Assembly (NCBI GenBank): GCA_012727425.1
Contig: JAAYHQ010000030.1
Location: 1-64,000, forward strand
From: Bacillota bacterium
GTDB lineage: Bacteria; Bacillota; UBA4882; UBA10575
DNA: 64,000 nucleotides
Reading direction: 5' to 3'
Shown here: positions 18,787-27,867 of the stretch, one piece after another
Layout: each line of letters begins with the position of its first letter
Numbering within the stretch: position 1 is the stretch's first letter
Program-made: the position numbers and the translations under genes
Notes under the pieces: generated by a model
Told to the model about the DNA's origin: nothing
The model's input: only the letters and a program-made list of their open reading frames with translations
Database searches by the model: none

Positions 18787-19551
18787 ATGAAAGTACTGGT
18801 AACCGCGGGTGATACTTACGAACCCATTGATGATGTCCGCAAAGTGACACACATGGCCACCGGCCGGCTCGGCAGCTTAATCGCGGACGAATTTGCCCGG
18901 CACGGAGCCGAAGTGACCCTAGTCTGCGGGGAGGGTTCGCTCCGCCCGACTTTGCCGATGGCCAAGGTGGTTGAGATTCAAGGGGTAATCTCTTTACAAG
19001 AAGCACTGACCGGGCTTTTGTCCGAAACTTCCTTTGACTGTGTCGTACACAGCATGGCCGTCAGTGATTATACCGTACGGGGCCTGGCTACCGAAGAGGA
19101 CCTGATTGACGCGCTGTGCAAAATCGCCCCTCATTTACACACCAGCGAAAATGACAGGGAACGTGCTTCAAAGATTAAACAAGCCATCAACAACGCCCTG
19201 CTCCAGACGGCCGGCAAAATTAGCTCCGATTACCCGGCGATCGCGGTCTTCATGGACCGGGCACCCAAGGTTATTTCATGTGTGAAGCAAATACAGCCCA
19301 AGACCATCCTGGTCGGCTTTAAACTCTTATCCAATGTGGAGGAAGAGGAATTACTCCAGGCGGCGCGAGAACAAATGGCAGCGTGCGGCAGTGATCTGGT
19401 CTTAGCCAATGATCTGGCCCGGATCAAGGGGGATAAACATCAAGGAATCCTGATCGGCCCAGAGGGCATTTTAGCCCGGCCGGCCACGAAACCAGAGATT
19501 GCCCAAGCTATCGTCGCGCATGTGACCAACCGAATTAAGGGGCCGAACTAA
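18787..19551 (+). CDS. coaB: Phosphopantothenate--cysteine ligase (stand-alone CoaB)
   Basis: MKVLVTAGDTYEPIDDVRKVTHMATGRLGSLIADEFARHGAEVTLVCG; CVVHSMAVSDY. Confidence 0.88.
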   Translation: MKVLVTAGDTYEPIDDVRKVTHMATGRLGSLIADEFARHGAEVTLVCGEGSLRPTLPMAKVVEIQGVISLQEALTGLLSETSFDCVVHSMAVSDYTVRGLATEEDLIDALCKIAPHLHTSENDRERASKIKQAINNALLQTAGKISSDYPAIAVFMDRAPKVISCVKQIQPKTILVGFKLLSNVEEEELLQAAREQMAACGSDLVLANDLARIKGDKHQGILIGPEGILARPATKPEIAQAIVAHVTNRIKGPN

Positions 19552-19552
19552 A

Positions 19553-20302
19553 GTGAACTTGGCAATCGACATCGGCAACAGTACCATCCGGGTGGCAACT
19601 GCCCTAGAGCAGCAGATCGGCGAAGTGTGGCAGATCAGCAGCAAAACCAAGGATGTTGCGGGTGAACTCGTCCAAATCCTGGCCCGGTTAAAAAAACCTG
19701 TCCAAAAGAGTATCATCGCTTCAGTGAAACCGGAGCTGAACAATACCGTATACCATGTGGTACGTTCCTTCTGTCGTTCGGAGCCAGTCTTCGCCTCTTT
19801 GAAGCAGGGCTTTTCGTTGGATTACAGTTGCTACGAAGGACTGTTGGGTATTGACCGGGCACTGTGCTGTGAAGCCGCCAACCAACTGACCGCACCGCCC
19901 TTTGTCGTCGTTGATTTGGGAACGGCGACCACCATTAATCTGGTTGATGAAAATAGGCGTTTTCGGGGCGGTCTGATTTTCCCCGGTGTGCAGATGGGAC
20001 TGGCGGCCCTCGCTAACAACACCGCTTTACTGCCTCCGGTCCAACCCGAACCGGCGGTGCCCCTAATCGGCCAAAACACCAGAGAATGTCTGCTGGCGGG
20101 GGCCGTACACGGGACAGCCCTGTTCCTGGATAAGGCGATCGCCAAGATTTGGTCCCAATTGGGCAGAGAAGGGGCCACCGTGATTACCGGCGGATCTGCC
20201 CCGGTCATCACTCCGCACCTGGAAACCAGGTCCATCCTTGAACCAAACCTGCTCGTCAAAGGTTTGTTTACGGTCTTAAATCGTTACGGGGAGGGGTCAT
20301 AG
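19553..20302 (+). CDS. coaX: Type III pantothenate kinase
   Basis: LAIDIGNSTIRVA, GIDRALCCEAANQL, VVVDLGTATTINLV, GGLIFPGVQMGLAAL. Confidence 0.92.
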   Translation: MNLAIDIGNSTIRVATALEQQIGEVWQISSKTKDVAGELVQILARLKKPVQKSIIASVKPELNNTVYHVVRSFCRSEPVFASLKQGFSLDYSCYEGLLGIDRALCCEAANQLTAPPFVVVDLGTATTINLVDENRRFRGGLIFPGVQMGLAALANNTALLPPVQPEPAVPLIGQNTRECLLAGAVHGTALFLDKAIAKIWSQLGREGATVITGGSAPVITPHLETRSILEPNLLVKGLFTVLNRYGEGS

Positions 20303-20965
20303 ATGGCGACCACACAAAAGGCTTCGGAAAGCATCAAGCGGCTTGTACTGCTCGCGATGTTTAGCGCAATCATCATTCTGCTGGCCGTTACCCCCATCGG
20401 CTTTATTAATCTGGCCTTTATCAAAGCGACCATCGTTCATATCCCGGTGATCATTGGTTCACTTTTGTTAGGACCGAAGCTGGGGGCGGTCCTGGGTTTT
20501 GTCTTCGGGGTGACCAGTTTAATCAACAACACCCTGAACCCGGCAATCTCTTCCTTCGTCTTTTCTCCTTTTATCCCGGTTCCGGGGCGGTCAACCGGTA
20601 GCCCCTGGGCGCTGGTGATTTGCTTTGTCCCCCGAATTTTAGTGGGAGTTGTGCCTTGGTACATCTACCGGCTCGCCAAAAAGTGGGTGAAGGAAGAAAG
20701 GCTGAACTTTATTCCGTTGGCCCTAGCCGGGATTGTGGGCTCGGCCACCAACACCCTCTTGGTCATGCACCTAATCTATTTTCTCTTTCGCGACGAATAC
20801 GCTGCCATCCGCGGCGTAGCCCAAAAGGCGGTCTACGGTATTATCTCCGCCATTATTGTGGGCCACGGTGTTCCCGAAGCAGTGTTGGCCTGTATTTTAA
20901 CGACCGCCATTACGAAGGCCTTGTTGATTGTCCTGCACAAGGACAGTGCAGACGGCGCGCCCTAA
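20303..20965 (+). CDS. ECF transporter S component, probably pantothenate (PanT-like)
   Basis: LLAMFSAIIILLAVTPIGFI, IIGSLLLGPKLGAVLGFVFGVTSLINNT; directly follows coaB-coaX. Confidence 0.75.
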   Translation: MATTQKASESIKRLVLLAMFSAIIILLAVTPIGFINLAFIKATIVHIPVIIGSLLLGPKLGAVLGFVFGVTSLINNTLNPAISSFVFSPFIPVPGRSTGSPWALVICFVPRILVGVVPWYIYRLAKKWVKEERLNFIPLALAGIVGSATNTLLVMHLIYFLFRDEYAAIRGVAQKAVYGIISAIIVGHGVPEAVLACILTTAITKALLIVLHKDSADGAP

Positions 20966-21088
20966 GCGCGCCTTAAATTTTCCGTCCGTCCGTTGCTCCA
21001 GCCTTTTCCGTAATTCTTGTAATCACCCGCATCTTGCCTTCCCCCTTTACCAATCGTTCGGACCAAAGAGGCTTTTCTCCGCCTATAA

Positions 21089-21688
21089 TTTACCAAGATC
21101 CCCCATGTCTGGGCTTTAGACCGGGCTTTGTTCAGCTCCCTGCGACTGGGACCTTTCCAAATTCCCTGGGCCACTTTCCTGGTCATTGGCCTTCTGTGCC
21201 TGTTCACCTCATTCTTCACCAAGACGAAATTAGGCCAACAGATGCGCGCCGTCGGCCAGGACCGGCATATTGCCGAGGTCTCCGGGATTAATGTGGACCG
21301 TACCCGGCTGATTGCCATCATCATCTCCACCGTCCTGGGCGCTTGGGGACAATTGATCTACCTGCAAAACCTCGGCACCTTCAACACCTATAACAGCCAC
21401 GAGCAGGTCGGGATGTTCTCCATTGCGGCGCTGCTGATTGGTGGCGCTTCTATCTCCAGAGCCACCATCTGGAACGCGATCATCGGCGTCCTGCTCTTCC
21501 ACACCTTGTTTGTGGTTTCACCCCTTGCCGGCCAACGTATCCTGGGTGTGCCCCAAGTCGGTGAATACTTCCGGAGCTTCCTGGCTTACGGAGTGATCGC
21601 CGTCGCTTTGGCGCTCCACGCCTGGCAGAGCAAAAAACAAGCCGAGCAACAGGCAGAGATCCAAGCTGAGCAAGCGCTGGAGGATTAA
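21089..21688 (+). pseudogene. 5'-truncated sugar/nucleoside-type ABC transporter permease remnant
   Basis: In-frame stop TAA at 21086; C-terminal part only: GQQMRAVGQDRHIAEVSGINVDRTRLIAIIISTVLGAWGQLIYLQN; no start, SBP or ATPase nearby. Confidence 0.65.
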
Positions 21689-21745
21689 ACAGAAGAGTGG
21701 GGAGCAGAGAATTTTTGATTTAAAGCCAAGCCTGCAATAGAAAAA

Positions 21746-21780
21746 GAAGTTGTTCCCAGGGGGGAACAACTTCTTTTTTT
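21746..21780 (+). terminator. Rho-independent terminator
   Basis: GAAGTTGTTCCC-AGGG-GGGAACAACTTC + TTTTTTT. Confidence 0.92.
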
Positions 21781-21884
21781 CTCTGCCTGATCAAGCTTTT
21801 CCGTCTTTTCTCTCTCTGCTGGTGTCTTTTCAACAGAGAAACATATCCATGATTGTGCCCTAAAAATACATCACCAGTAAAAAA

Positions 21885-21915
21885 GAAGGTTTCCGTCTCC
21901 GGAAACCTTTCCTTC
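21885..21915 (-). terminator. Terminator downstream of tRNA-Thr
   Basis: Minus strand GGTTTCC-GGAGAC-GGAAACC followed by TTCTTTTTT. Confidence 0.75.
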
Positions 21916-21921
21916 TTGACA

Positions 21922-21998
21922 TGGAGCCAGCGATCGGACTTGAACCGATAACCTGCTGATTACAAGTCAGCTGCTCTGCCAATTGAGCTACGCTGGCT
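21922..21998 (-). tRNA. tRNA-Thr (anticodon TGT), CCA encoded
   Basis: AGCCAGCG...GTAGCTCAATTGGCAGAGCAGCTGACTTGTAATCAGCAGGTTATCGGTTCAAGTCCGATCGCTGGCTCCA. Confidence 0.95.
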
Positions 21999-22081
21999 TT
22001 TTTTATCCTAACAATAAATGATTATAGCACAAATCTAATATCCCTGCAAGTCCGGCCACCGGAAAGGAAAAAGCTTTTCTT

Positions 22082-24187
22082 TTACACCTTAAAATGAGGA
22101 CGGCGTTTGGTCAGCTCGGCCTTTTTCGCGTCATTGAACCGGTTGACGGTGGACAAATACCCCGTAATCCGGCGTACTCTCCGGATCTCCGGCGACTGGC
22201 AAGAGGGGCATTCCGCTTCAAAGATACCCCGGTTACCACAGGACAAACACTCGTCGATGGGGAAGTTAATCCCAGCGTAACCGATATCGGCCGCCGCCAT
22301 GTGCCGGAGGATCTTCTCAAAAGCCTCCAGGTTATCGATGGGGGGGGCGTCAAACTCCACATAGCTGATATGGCCGGCATTGGTGAAGCGGTGATAGGGA
22401 CCCTCCAGGTTAATCTTGTCAAAACAACTGATCTCCTGGTCGACTGGGATATGGAAGCTATTCGTGTAGAACTCTTTGTCCGTAACGCCAGGGATCACAC
22501 CGAATAATTTCCGGTCGATGGCAACAAACCGCCCGGAAAGTCCTTCCGCCGGGGTGGCCAGTAACGTATAGTTCAGATCATACTCATCCGCCATCTCATC
22601 GATCCGCTGGCGCATATGGCTGACAATCTCCAGTCCCAACTGTTGCGCACCGAGATCTTCTCCGTGGTGCACACCGATCAGCGCCGTCAACGTTTCGGCC
22701 AGCCCGATAAAGCCAACGGAAAGAGTCCCATGCTTAATCACCGGGGCAATCGGATCTTCCGGTTTCAGCTTTTCGGAATCAAGATAAAGGTGTTGCCCCA
22801 TTAAAAACGGCATGTCTTTGACCTTCAGCTTGCTCTGGACCCGGTAGCGGTGGTAAAGTTGCCGGCAGGCCAGCACAAGAATCCGGTCCAACTCATTGTA
22901 GAAGTACTCCAAATTCCCCTGGGCTTTAATGGCAATCCGGGGAAGATTGATCGTGGTAAAAGAAAGGTTCCCCCGCCCGGTGGAGACTTCCGCCCCGTGG
23001 CGGTTGGCAATCACCCGGGTCCGGCAGCCCATATAGGCTACTTCCGTCCCGTACGGCGCATTGAAGGACGAATCCATAAAGCTGAAGGTGGGATTCAACC
23101 GTTGCGCCGCCACCCGCATCGCCAGTTGGAAGAGGTCATAGTTGGGATCGCCCGGATCAAAATTGATCCCCTTCTTCAACCGGAACAGAATATTGGGGAA
23201 GATCGGGGTTTCGCCCCGTCCCAACCCTCTTTCGTGGGCTAGAAGCAGGGAACGGGTGACCAACCGGCCCTCCGGTGAAGTATCGGTCCCCAGGTTTATA
23301 CTGCTAAACGGGACCTGCGCCCCGGCCCGGCTGTGCATGGAGTTTAAATTATAGATCAGTGCTTCCATCGCCTGGTAGACATCGTCTTCGGAGCTCCCTT
23401 TGACAAAGGGGGCCATATCCCGGTCGAAAAAGGCGAAGGATTGACCGCCGTGCATGTCATTCTGCGAACTTTGCAGAATGATCGCCGCCAGCGCGGCCGC
23501 CGAAGCGATCCGCTTCGGTGGCCGGATGTAACCGTGACCGGTATTAAAACCCTCCGTCAGCAGCCGGCCTAAGGGAATCTGAATACAGGTCAAGGTCTTG
23601 CCGTAAAAATCCAGGTCATGAATGTGGATATCGCCCTCGATATGGGCTTGGGAAAACTCCTCCGGAATTAAACGGTAAAGGTAATATTTTTTACTGGCCG
23701 CCGAAGCAATCTGCAGCATCTTCGCGGACGGCGAGTTGCTGACGTTGGCGTTTTCCCGGCTGGTTTCAACCAGGATCTCTTCCACCACGTCCATCAGTTC
23801 GGACTTGGTCTCCCGCAAACGCGTGCGGCGGTCCCGGTAAAGAATGTAGGCCTTGGCTGTCTTGGCATGTCCGGTTTCGATCAAAACCTTCTCGACCGCA
23901 TCCTGGACCTCTTCCACCGTCGGAATTCCGGTGGTTTTGATCTTGGCCAGATACTTCACCACGACTTGCGCCAGTTCTTCCGCCAGTTGTTTATCTTCGC
24001 CGCCCACCGCCCGGGCCGCTTTAAAGATTGCCTCGGAGATCTTGCTGATCTGAAAGGGCACAATCCGCCCGTCCCGTTTCTGAATCGAACGAAAGATCCG
24101 TTCCGGAGAGGCGGCTGGGTTACGAAATGGGACCAACCGGACTTTCCCCAATTCTTTTTCCAATTCTTCCTGGACTTTCGCCATCAC
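22082..24187 (-). CDS. nrdD: Anaerobic ribonucleoside-triphosphate reductase NrdD
   Basis: N-terminal ATP-cone; C-terminal Zn site CLSCGN...CPSC and glycyl-radical motif RRITGY. Confidence 0.95.
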   Translation of the reverse strand: MMAKVQEELEKELGKVRLVPFRNPAASPERIFRSIQKRDGRIVPFQISKISEAIFKAARAVGGEDKQLAEELAQVVVKYLAKIKTTGIPTVEEVQDAVEKVLIETGHAKTAKAYILYRDRRTRLRETKSELMDVVEEILVETSRENANVSNSPSAKMLQIASAASKKYYLYRLIPEEFSQAHIEGDIHIHDLDFYGKTLTCIQIPLGRLLTEGFNTGHGYIRPPKRIASAAALAAIILQSSQNDMHGGQSFAFFDRDMAPFVKGSSEDDVYQAMEALIYNLNSMHSRAGAQVPFSSINLGTDTSPEGRLVTRSLLLAHERGLGRGETPIFPNILFRLKKGINFDPGDPNYDLFQLAMRVAAQRLNPTFSFMDSSFNAPYGTEVAYMGCRTRVIANRHGAEVSTGRGNLSFTTINLPRIAIKAQGNLEYFYNELDRILVLACRQLYHRYRVQSKLKVKDMPFLMGQHLYLDSEKLKPEDPIAPVIKHGTLSVGFIGLAETLTALIGVHHGEDLGAQQLGLEIVSHMRQRIDEMADEYDLNYTLLATPAEGLSGRFVAIDRKLFGVIPGVTDKEFYTNSFHIPVDQEISCFDKINLEGPYHRFTNAGHISYVEFDAPPIDNLEAFEKILRHMAAADIGYAGINFPIDECLSCGNRGIFEAECPSCQSPEIRRVRRITGYLSTVNRFNDAKKAELTKRRPHFKV

Positions 24188-24198
24188 AAAATCCCCCG

Positions 24199-24666
24199 CT
24201 ATTCCTGTTTTTTCTTCGCTCCGAGGAGCTGCTGGAGCTCGCGCATGAAGATATCAAGGTCTTTAAATTGCCGGTACACCGAAGCAAAACGGACATAAGC
24301 CACTTCATCAATCTCTTTCAACCGCTCCATGATCAGTTCACCAATCAAGCTGCTCGGCGTTTCGGTCTCATTCCGCTTCCGGATCGCCTGTTCCACTTCG
24401 TCGGCAATTTTTTCAAAGATTTCGAAGGACAACGGCCGTTTTTCACAGGCTTTACGCAGCCCGTTAATGATCTTCTCCCGGTTAAAGGGCTCCCGTCTTC
24501 CGTCTTTTTTAATGATAATCAAGGGTTCTTCTTCAATCCGTTCATAGGTGGTAAACCGGCGTTCACAGGCCAGACACTCCCGGCGCCGCCGAATCGCCAC
24601 TCCTTCTTCGGAAGAACGGGAGTCAACCACCCTGCTTTCCAGGTGGTGGCAAAAAGGACATCGCAC
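24199..24666 (-). CDS. nrdR: Transcriptional repressor NrdR
   Basis: [66 protein letters not shown]. Confidence 0.98.
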   Translation of the reverse strand: MRCPFCHHLESRVVDSRSSEEGVAIRRRRECLACERRFTTYERIEEEPLIIIKKDGRREPFNREKIINGLRKACEKRPLSFEIFEKIADEVEQAIRKRNETETPSSLIGELIMERLKEIDEVAYVRFASVYRQFKDLDIFMRELQQLLGAKKKQE

Positions 24667-24708
24667 TTTTTACCCCCCTCGGTCGCGCGCTCCAGTCGGT
24701 ACTCACTC

Positions 24709-24755
24709 ACCCCTATATTTAGTGGCTTTAAATATTATAACCCCCATATATTGTT
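24709..24755. promoter_or_regulatory. Tandem NrdR boxes
   Basis: ACCCCTATATTTAGTG (24709-24724) and ACCCCCATATATTGTT (24740-24755), 31 bp start-to-start, just upstream of nrdR. Confidence 0.7.
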
Positions 24756-24865
24756 TTGTCGACCTTTTTTTCGCTCCGCTATTCTTTTTTTTTCCCCCCT
24801 TGGCCGCTTTTACGCCAAATAAATAATCGAACCGTCCTTTTTCGTCCATTTCGAAACAAGCCGCT

Positions 24866-26092
24866 TTAACAACTACTGCCCGCCAGGTAGCCGGTGGAAA
24901 AGGCAATCTGGAGGTTAAACCCGCCGGTATAGGCATTGACATCAATCACTTCCCCCGCAAAATAAAGGCCTTTGACCAGCTTCGACTCCATGGTCGCCGG
25001 ATTGATCTCTCTAACCGCGACCCCGCCGGCGGTCACGATCGCCTCTGTAAGCGGCCGTAAACCGGTAATCTCCACTTCTAAACCCTTAAGGATCGCGCCC
25101 AACCGCTCCCGTTCGGCTCTGGTGATCTGGTTGACCGGTTTCTCGGGCGGGATCGCCGCCAGCGAAACAATAACCGGAATCAATGCCCGCGGCAGAAGAT
25201 CGCCAAGGGCATTGCGGAAAATTTTCCGGGCGTACTTGGCAAAATCCCGTTGGAGCCGTAAATCCAACTGTTCGGGCGTGAGCGCCGGTTTCAAATCGAT
25301 GACCAGACGGTAAGCGGTGTTGGCTTCCAAATGGGTACTGGCCGAAAGCACAATCGGCCCGGAGACTCCGAAATGGGTAAATAGCATCTCGCCAAAGTCG
25401 GTGTAGACGGCCTTTCCGGCTTTGGTTAAAACCTTGATCGCTACGTTTTTCAGGGCAAGGCCCGCGACCTCCCGGACCCAGGGCGTGGCGGCTTCCAGCG
25501 GCACCAGAGCCGGTTTCAACGGGGTAATGGTATGACCCAAAGCCGCGGCCAACCGGTAACCGTCCCCGGTCGAACCGGTTTGGGGGTAGGAACAGCCACC
25601 GGTGGCAATCACGACACTTCCGGCGGCCAAAAACTCTCCGCTGTCAAGCTTCACACCACAGACCCGTCCTGTTTCCGCCACGACCGCCACCGCCACCCCG
25701 CCGGTCTTGATCCGGACACCGGAATGGGCTAAAAACCGCTCCAACGCCGCCACCACATCGCCGGCCCGGTCGGACGCCGGAAAAACCCGGCCGCCCCGTT
25801 CCACCTTGGTGGGCAGCCCCCATTCCTGGAAAAAGGCGAGCAGATCCCGGTTGCTAAACCGGTGAAAAGCACTGTATAAAAACTTTCCGTTCACCGGAAT
25901 GTTGGCGATCAACCCTTCCCGGTCGGTGATGTTGGTCAGGTTACACCGGCCCTTGCCGGTGATGAGGAGTTTGCGCCCCAGCCGCTTATTTTTCTCCACT
26001 AAAACCACGGTGCGGCCCCGGCGGCCGGCCGTCCCCGCCGCCATCATTCCCGCCGGTCCACCCCCGATCACTACCACCCGATCCGTCGCCAT
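24866..26092 (-). CDS. NAD(P)/FAD-dependent oxidoreductase, HI0933/BaiN family
   Basis: VVVIGGGPAGMMAAGTAGRRG, GRKLLITGKGRCNLTN, YFAGEVIDVNAYTGGFNLQIAFSTGYLAG; alternative start at 26116. Confidence 0.92.
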   Translation of the reverse strand: MATDRVVVIGGGPAGMMAAGTAGRRGRTVVLVEKNKRLGRKLLITGKGRCNLTNITDREGLIANIPVNGKFLYSAFHRFSNRDLLAFFQEWGLPTKVERGGRVFPASDRAGDVVAALERFLAHSGVRIKTGGVAVAVVAETGRVCGVKLDSGEFLAAGSVVIATGGCSYPQTGSTGDGYRLAAALGHTITPLKPALVPLEAATPWVREVAGLALKNVAIKVLTKAGKAVYTDFGEMLFTHFGVSGPIVLSASTHLEANTAYRLVIDLKPALTPEQLDLRLQRDFAKYARKIFRNALGDLLPRALIPVIVSLAAIPPEKPVNQITRAERERLGAILKGLEVEITGLRPLTEAIVTAGGVAVREINPATMESKLVKGLYFAGEVIDVNAYTGGFNLQIAFSTGYLAGSSC

Positions 26093-26194
26093 CCCGCTTC
26101 CGCCTCCCCGATGCAAAGTATAATCACCGCTGTGCGCACCAATTGCTTTTACATTTTTGCCACCATTATGGCGGAAAAAACAAGAACCGAATCT

Positions 26195-26222
26195 AAAAAA
26201 AAAAGCGCCACCTTGTGGTGGC
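26195..26222 (-). terminator. Rho-independent terminator
   Basis: Minus strand GCCACC-ACAA-GGTGGC-GC-TTTTTTTTTT. Confidence 0.88.
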
Positions 26223-26399
26223 TAACCAATTACAACCTTTAGACTTTAGAGTTACTTAAAGTTACCGGAAAAGATTCACCTACCCCGACTGCCGGCGTGG
26301 TCAGAGGCAGGGCGAGCTTCACCCCTCCGCTGGCGCCTGGCGTCGGAATGACGCTCTGCAAACTCTCTGCCCCCACTAGCGGGTATACAAAGAGTTTGT
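26195..26399 (-). ncRNA. Candidate structured ncRNA or BaiN leader RNA
   Basis: Promoter TTGCGG-N17-TATTAT (26434-26406, minus); hairpins at 26359-26398, 26340-26354, 26289-26310, 26243-26262, then the terminator. Confidence 0.45.
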
Positions 26400-26527
26400 A
26401 CTTAAATAATAACAGATTAGCATCGATCCCGCAATTTAGTTTTCTACCCGAAATAAGGATTTATAGCGTGATTCTTCCTCTTATGTCGTTTTTACCCCGT
26501 TTTCCTCTGTTTTTCGCCCGTCTTGCC

Positions 26528-27841
26528 TTAATTTCCCGTTTGTAGCTGGGCTAATCTCTTGGCGCGCGCGGCCGCCGCCCGGCGGATCTCCTCCTCATCC
26601 CCGGCAAGCACGCGTCCCTCTTTCACCAGCCATTTGCCGTTAACCATCACGGCCGCAACATCACTCCCCCGTGCCGTATAGACCATGAGCGAAACCGGAT
26701 TGAAGCAAGGTGTTAAATGGCTCCGCTCCAGATCAATCATGATCAGATCCGCCTTCTTGCCCGGCTCCAAGCTGCCAATCTGGTCGCCCAAACCCAAGGC
26801 GCGGGCCCCGTTAATCGTCGCCATCTTTAAAGCCGTCTCCGCTGGTAAAACCGTGGGGTCGTTGTTGACGACCTTATGCAAGAGCGAAGCGGTCCGCATC
26901 TCGGTGAACATATCAAGCCGGTTATTACTGGCCGCACCGTCGGTGCCGAGACTGACCAGCACACCGGCCTCCTGCAATTGGGCCACCGGTGCGATGCCAC
27001 TGGCCAGTTTCAAGTTGCTGGAGGGGTTGTGGGCCACCGCCACTTTTTGTTTGGCCAGATAAGAGATCTCCCCTTCATCCAGCCACACCCCATGGGCCAT
27101 TAAGACCGGACGGGAAAAAAGCCCTTGGTCCGCCAGGTAGGCGATGGGGCGCTTCCCGTAGTTCTTCCCAATCTCCTCCAGCTCGTCGCGGGTCTCCGCC
27201 ACATGAATATGGAGGGACATCTGGTAATGCTTGGCGGCGGTGACAATCTGCCGGAGGGCCGCCGGTGATAAAGTATAGGGGGCATGGGGTCCCAACATGG
27301 CCGTAATGCGCCCGTCGGCCTTCCCTTTCCACTTCTTCGCTTGTTCAACCGCCTCTTCCAGTTTGGTTTCGACCTCATCGTCGGAGCCAAGAATCCCGCG
27401 GGATAACACGGCCCGGATCCCCGATACGGCCACCGCTTCTGCCACTTCATCCATGAAAAAATACTGGTCGGCAAAGGTGGTCGTCCCCGAGCAAAGCATC
27501 TCATTGATGGCCAGTCTGGTTCCGTAATAAACATCTTCGGCGGTTAAATTTGCTTCCAACGGCCAAATTTTCTCCTGTAGCCAGGTGTATAGGGGGTAGT
27601 CGTCCCCGAGACTCCGGAAAAGCACCATCGCCGCGTGGGTGTGGGTATTGACCAGTCCGGGCATGACCAGTTTCGTTCGGGCGTCCGTGACCACATCGGC
27701 ATCATCGGCCACTCCGTCGCGCCACGGACCAACTTCGGCAATTTTATCATCAACAATCTTCACATAGGCATCCTGGATCGGCTCGGCCCCTTCCGCCATG
27801 GTCAACAACCATTGACAGTGAATAACCTCCGCTGGCATCAC
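26528..27841 (-). CDS. mtaD: 5-methylthioadenosine/S-adenosylhomocysteine deaminase (amidohydrolase)
   Basis: VMPGLVNTHTHAAMVLFRSLGDDYPLYTWLQEKIWPLE, SLHIHVAETRDE, SLGTDGAASNNRLDMFTEMR. Confidence 0.9.
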   Translation of the reverse strand: MMPAEVIHCQWLLTMAEGAEPIQDAYVKIVDDKIAEVGPWRDGVADDADVVTDARTKLVMPGLVNTHTHAAMVLFRSLGDDYPLYTWLQEKIWPLEANLTAEDVYYGTRLAINEMLCSGTTTFADQYFFMDEVAEAVAVSGIRAVLSRGILGSDDEVETKLEEAVEQAKKWKGKADGRITAMLGPHAPYTLSPAALRQIVTAAKHYQMSLHIHVAETRDELEEIGKNYGKRPIAYLADQGLFSRPVLMAHGVWLDEGEISYLAKQKVAVAHNPSSNLKLASGIAPVAQLQEAGVLVSLGTDGAASNNRLDMFTEMRTASLLHKVVNNDPTVLPAETALKMATINGARALGLGDQIGSLEPGKKADLIMIDLERSHLTPCFNPVSLMVYTARGSDVAAVMVNGKWLVKEGRVLAGDEEEIRRAAAARAKRLAQLQTGN

Positions 27842-27867
27842 GCCATCTCCTTTCTTCCTACCTTACT

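Noticed and set aside
22111-22150. NrdD C-terminus reads NRFNDAKKAEL, seeming to replace a Gly in the N-x-G-K segment
   Set aside because: The glycyl-radical Gly lies in R-[IVT]-[CSA/T]-G-Y, and RRITGY is intact just upstream, so the enzyme is not predicted to be inactive.
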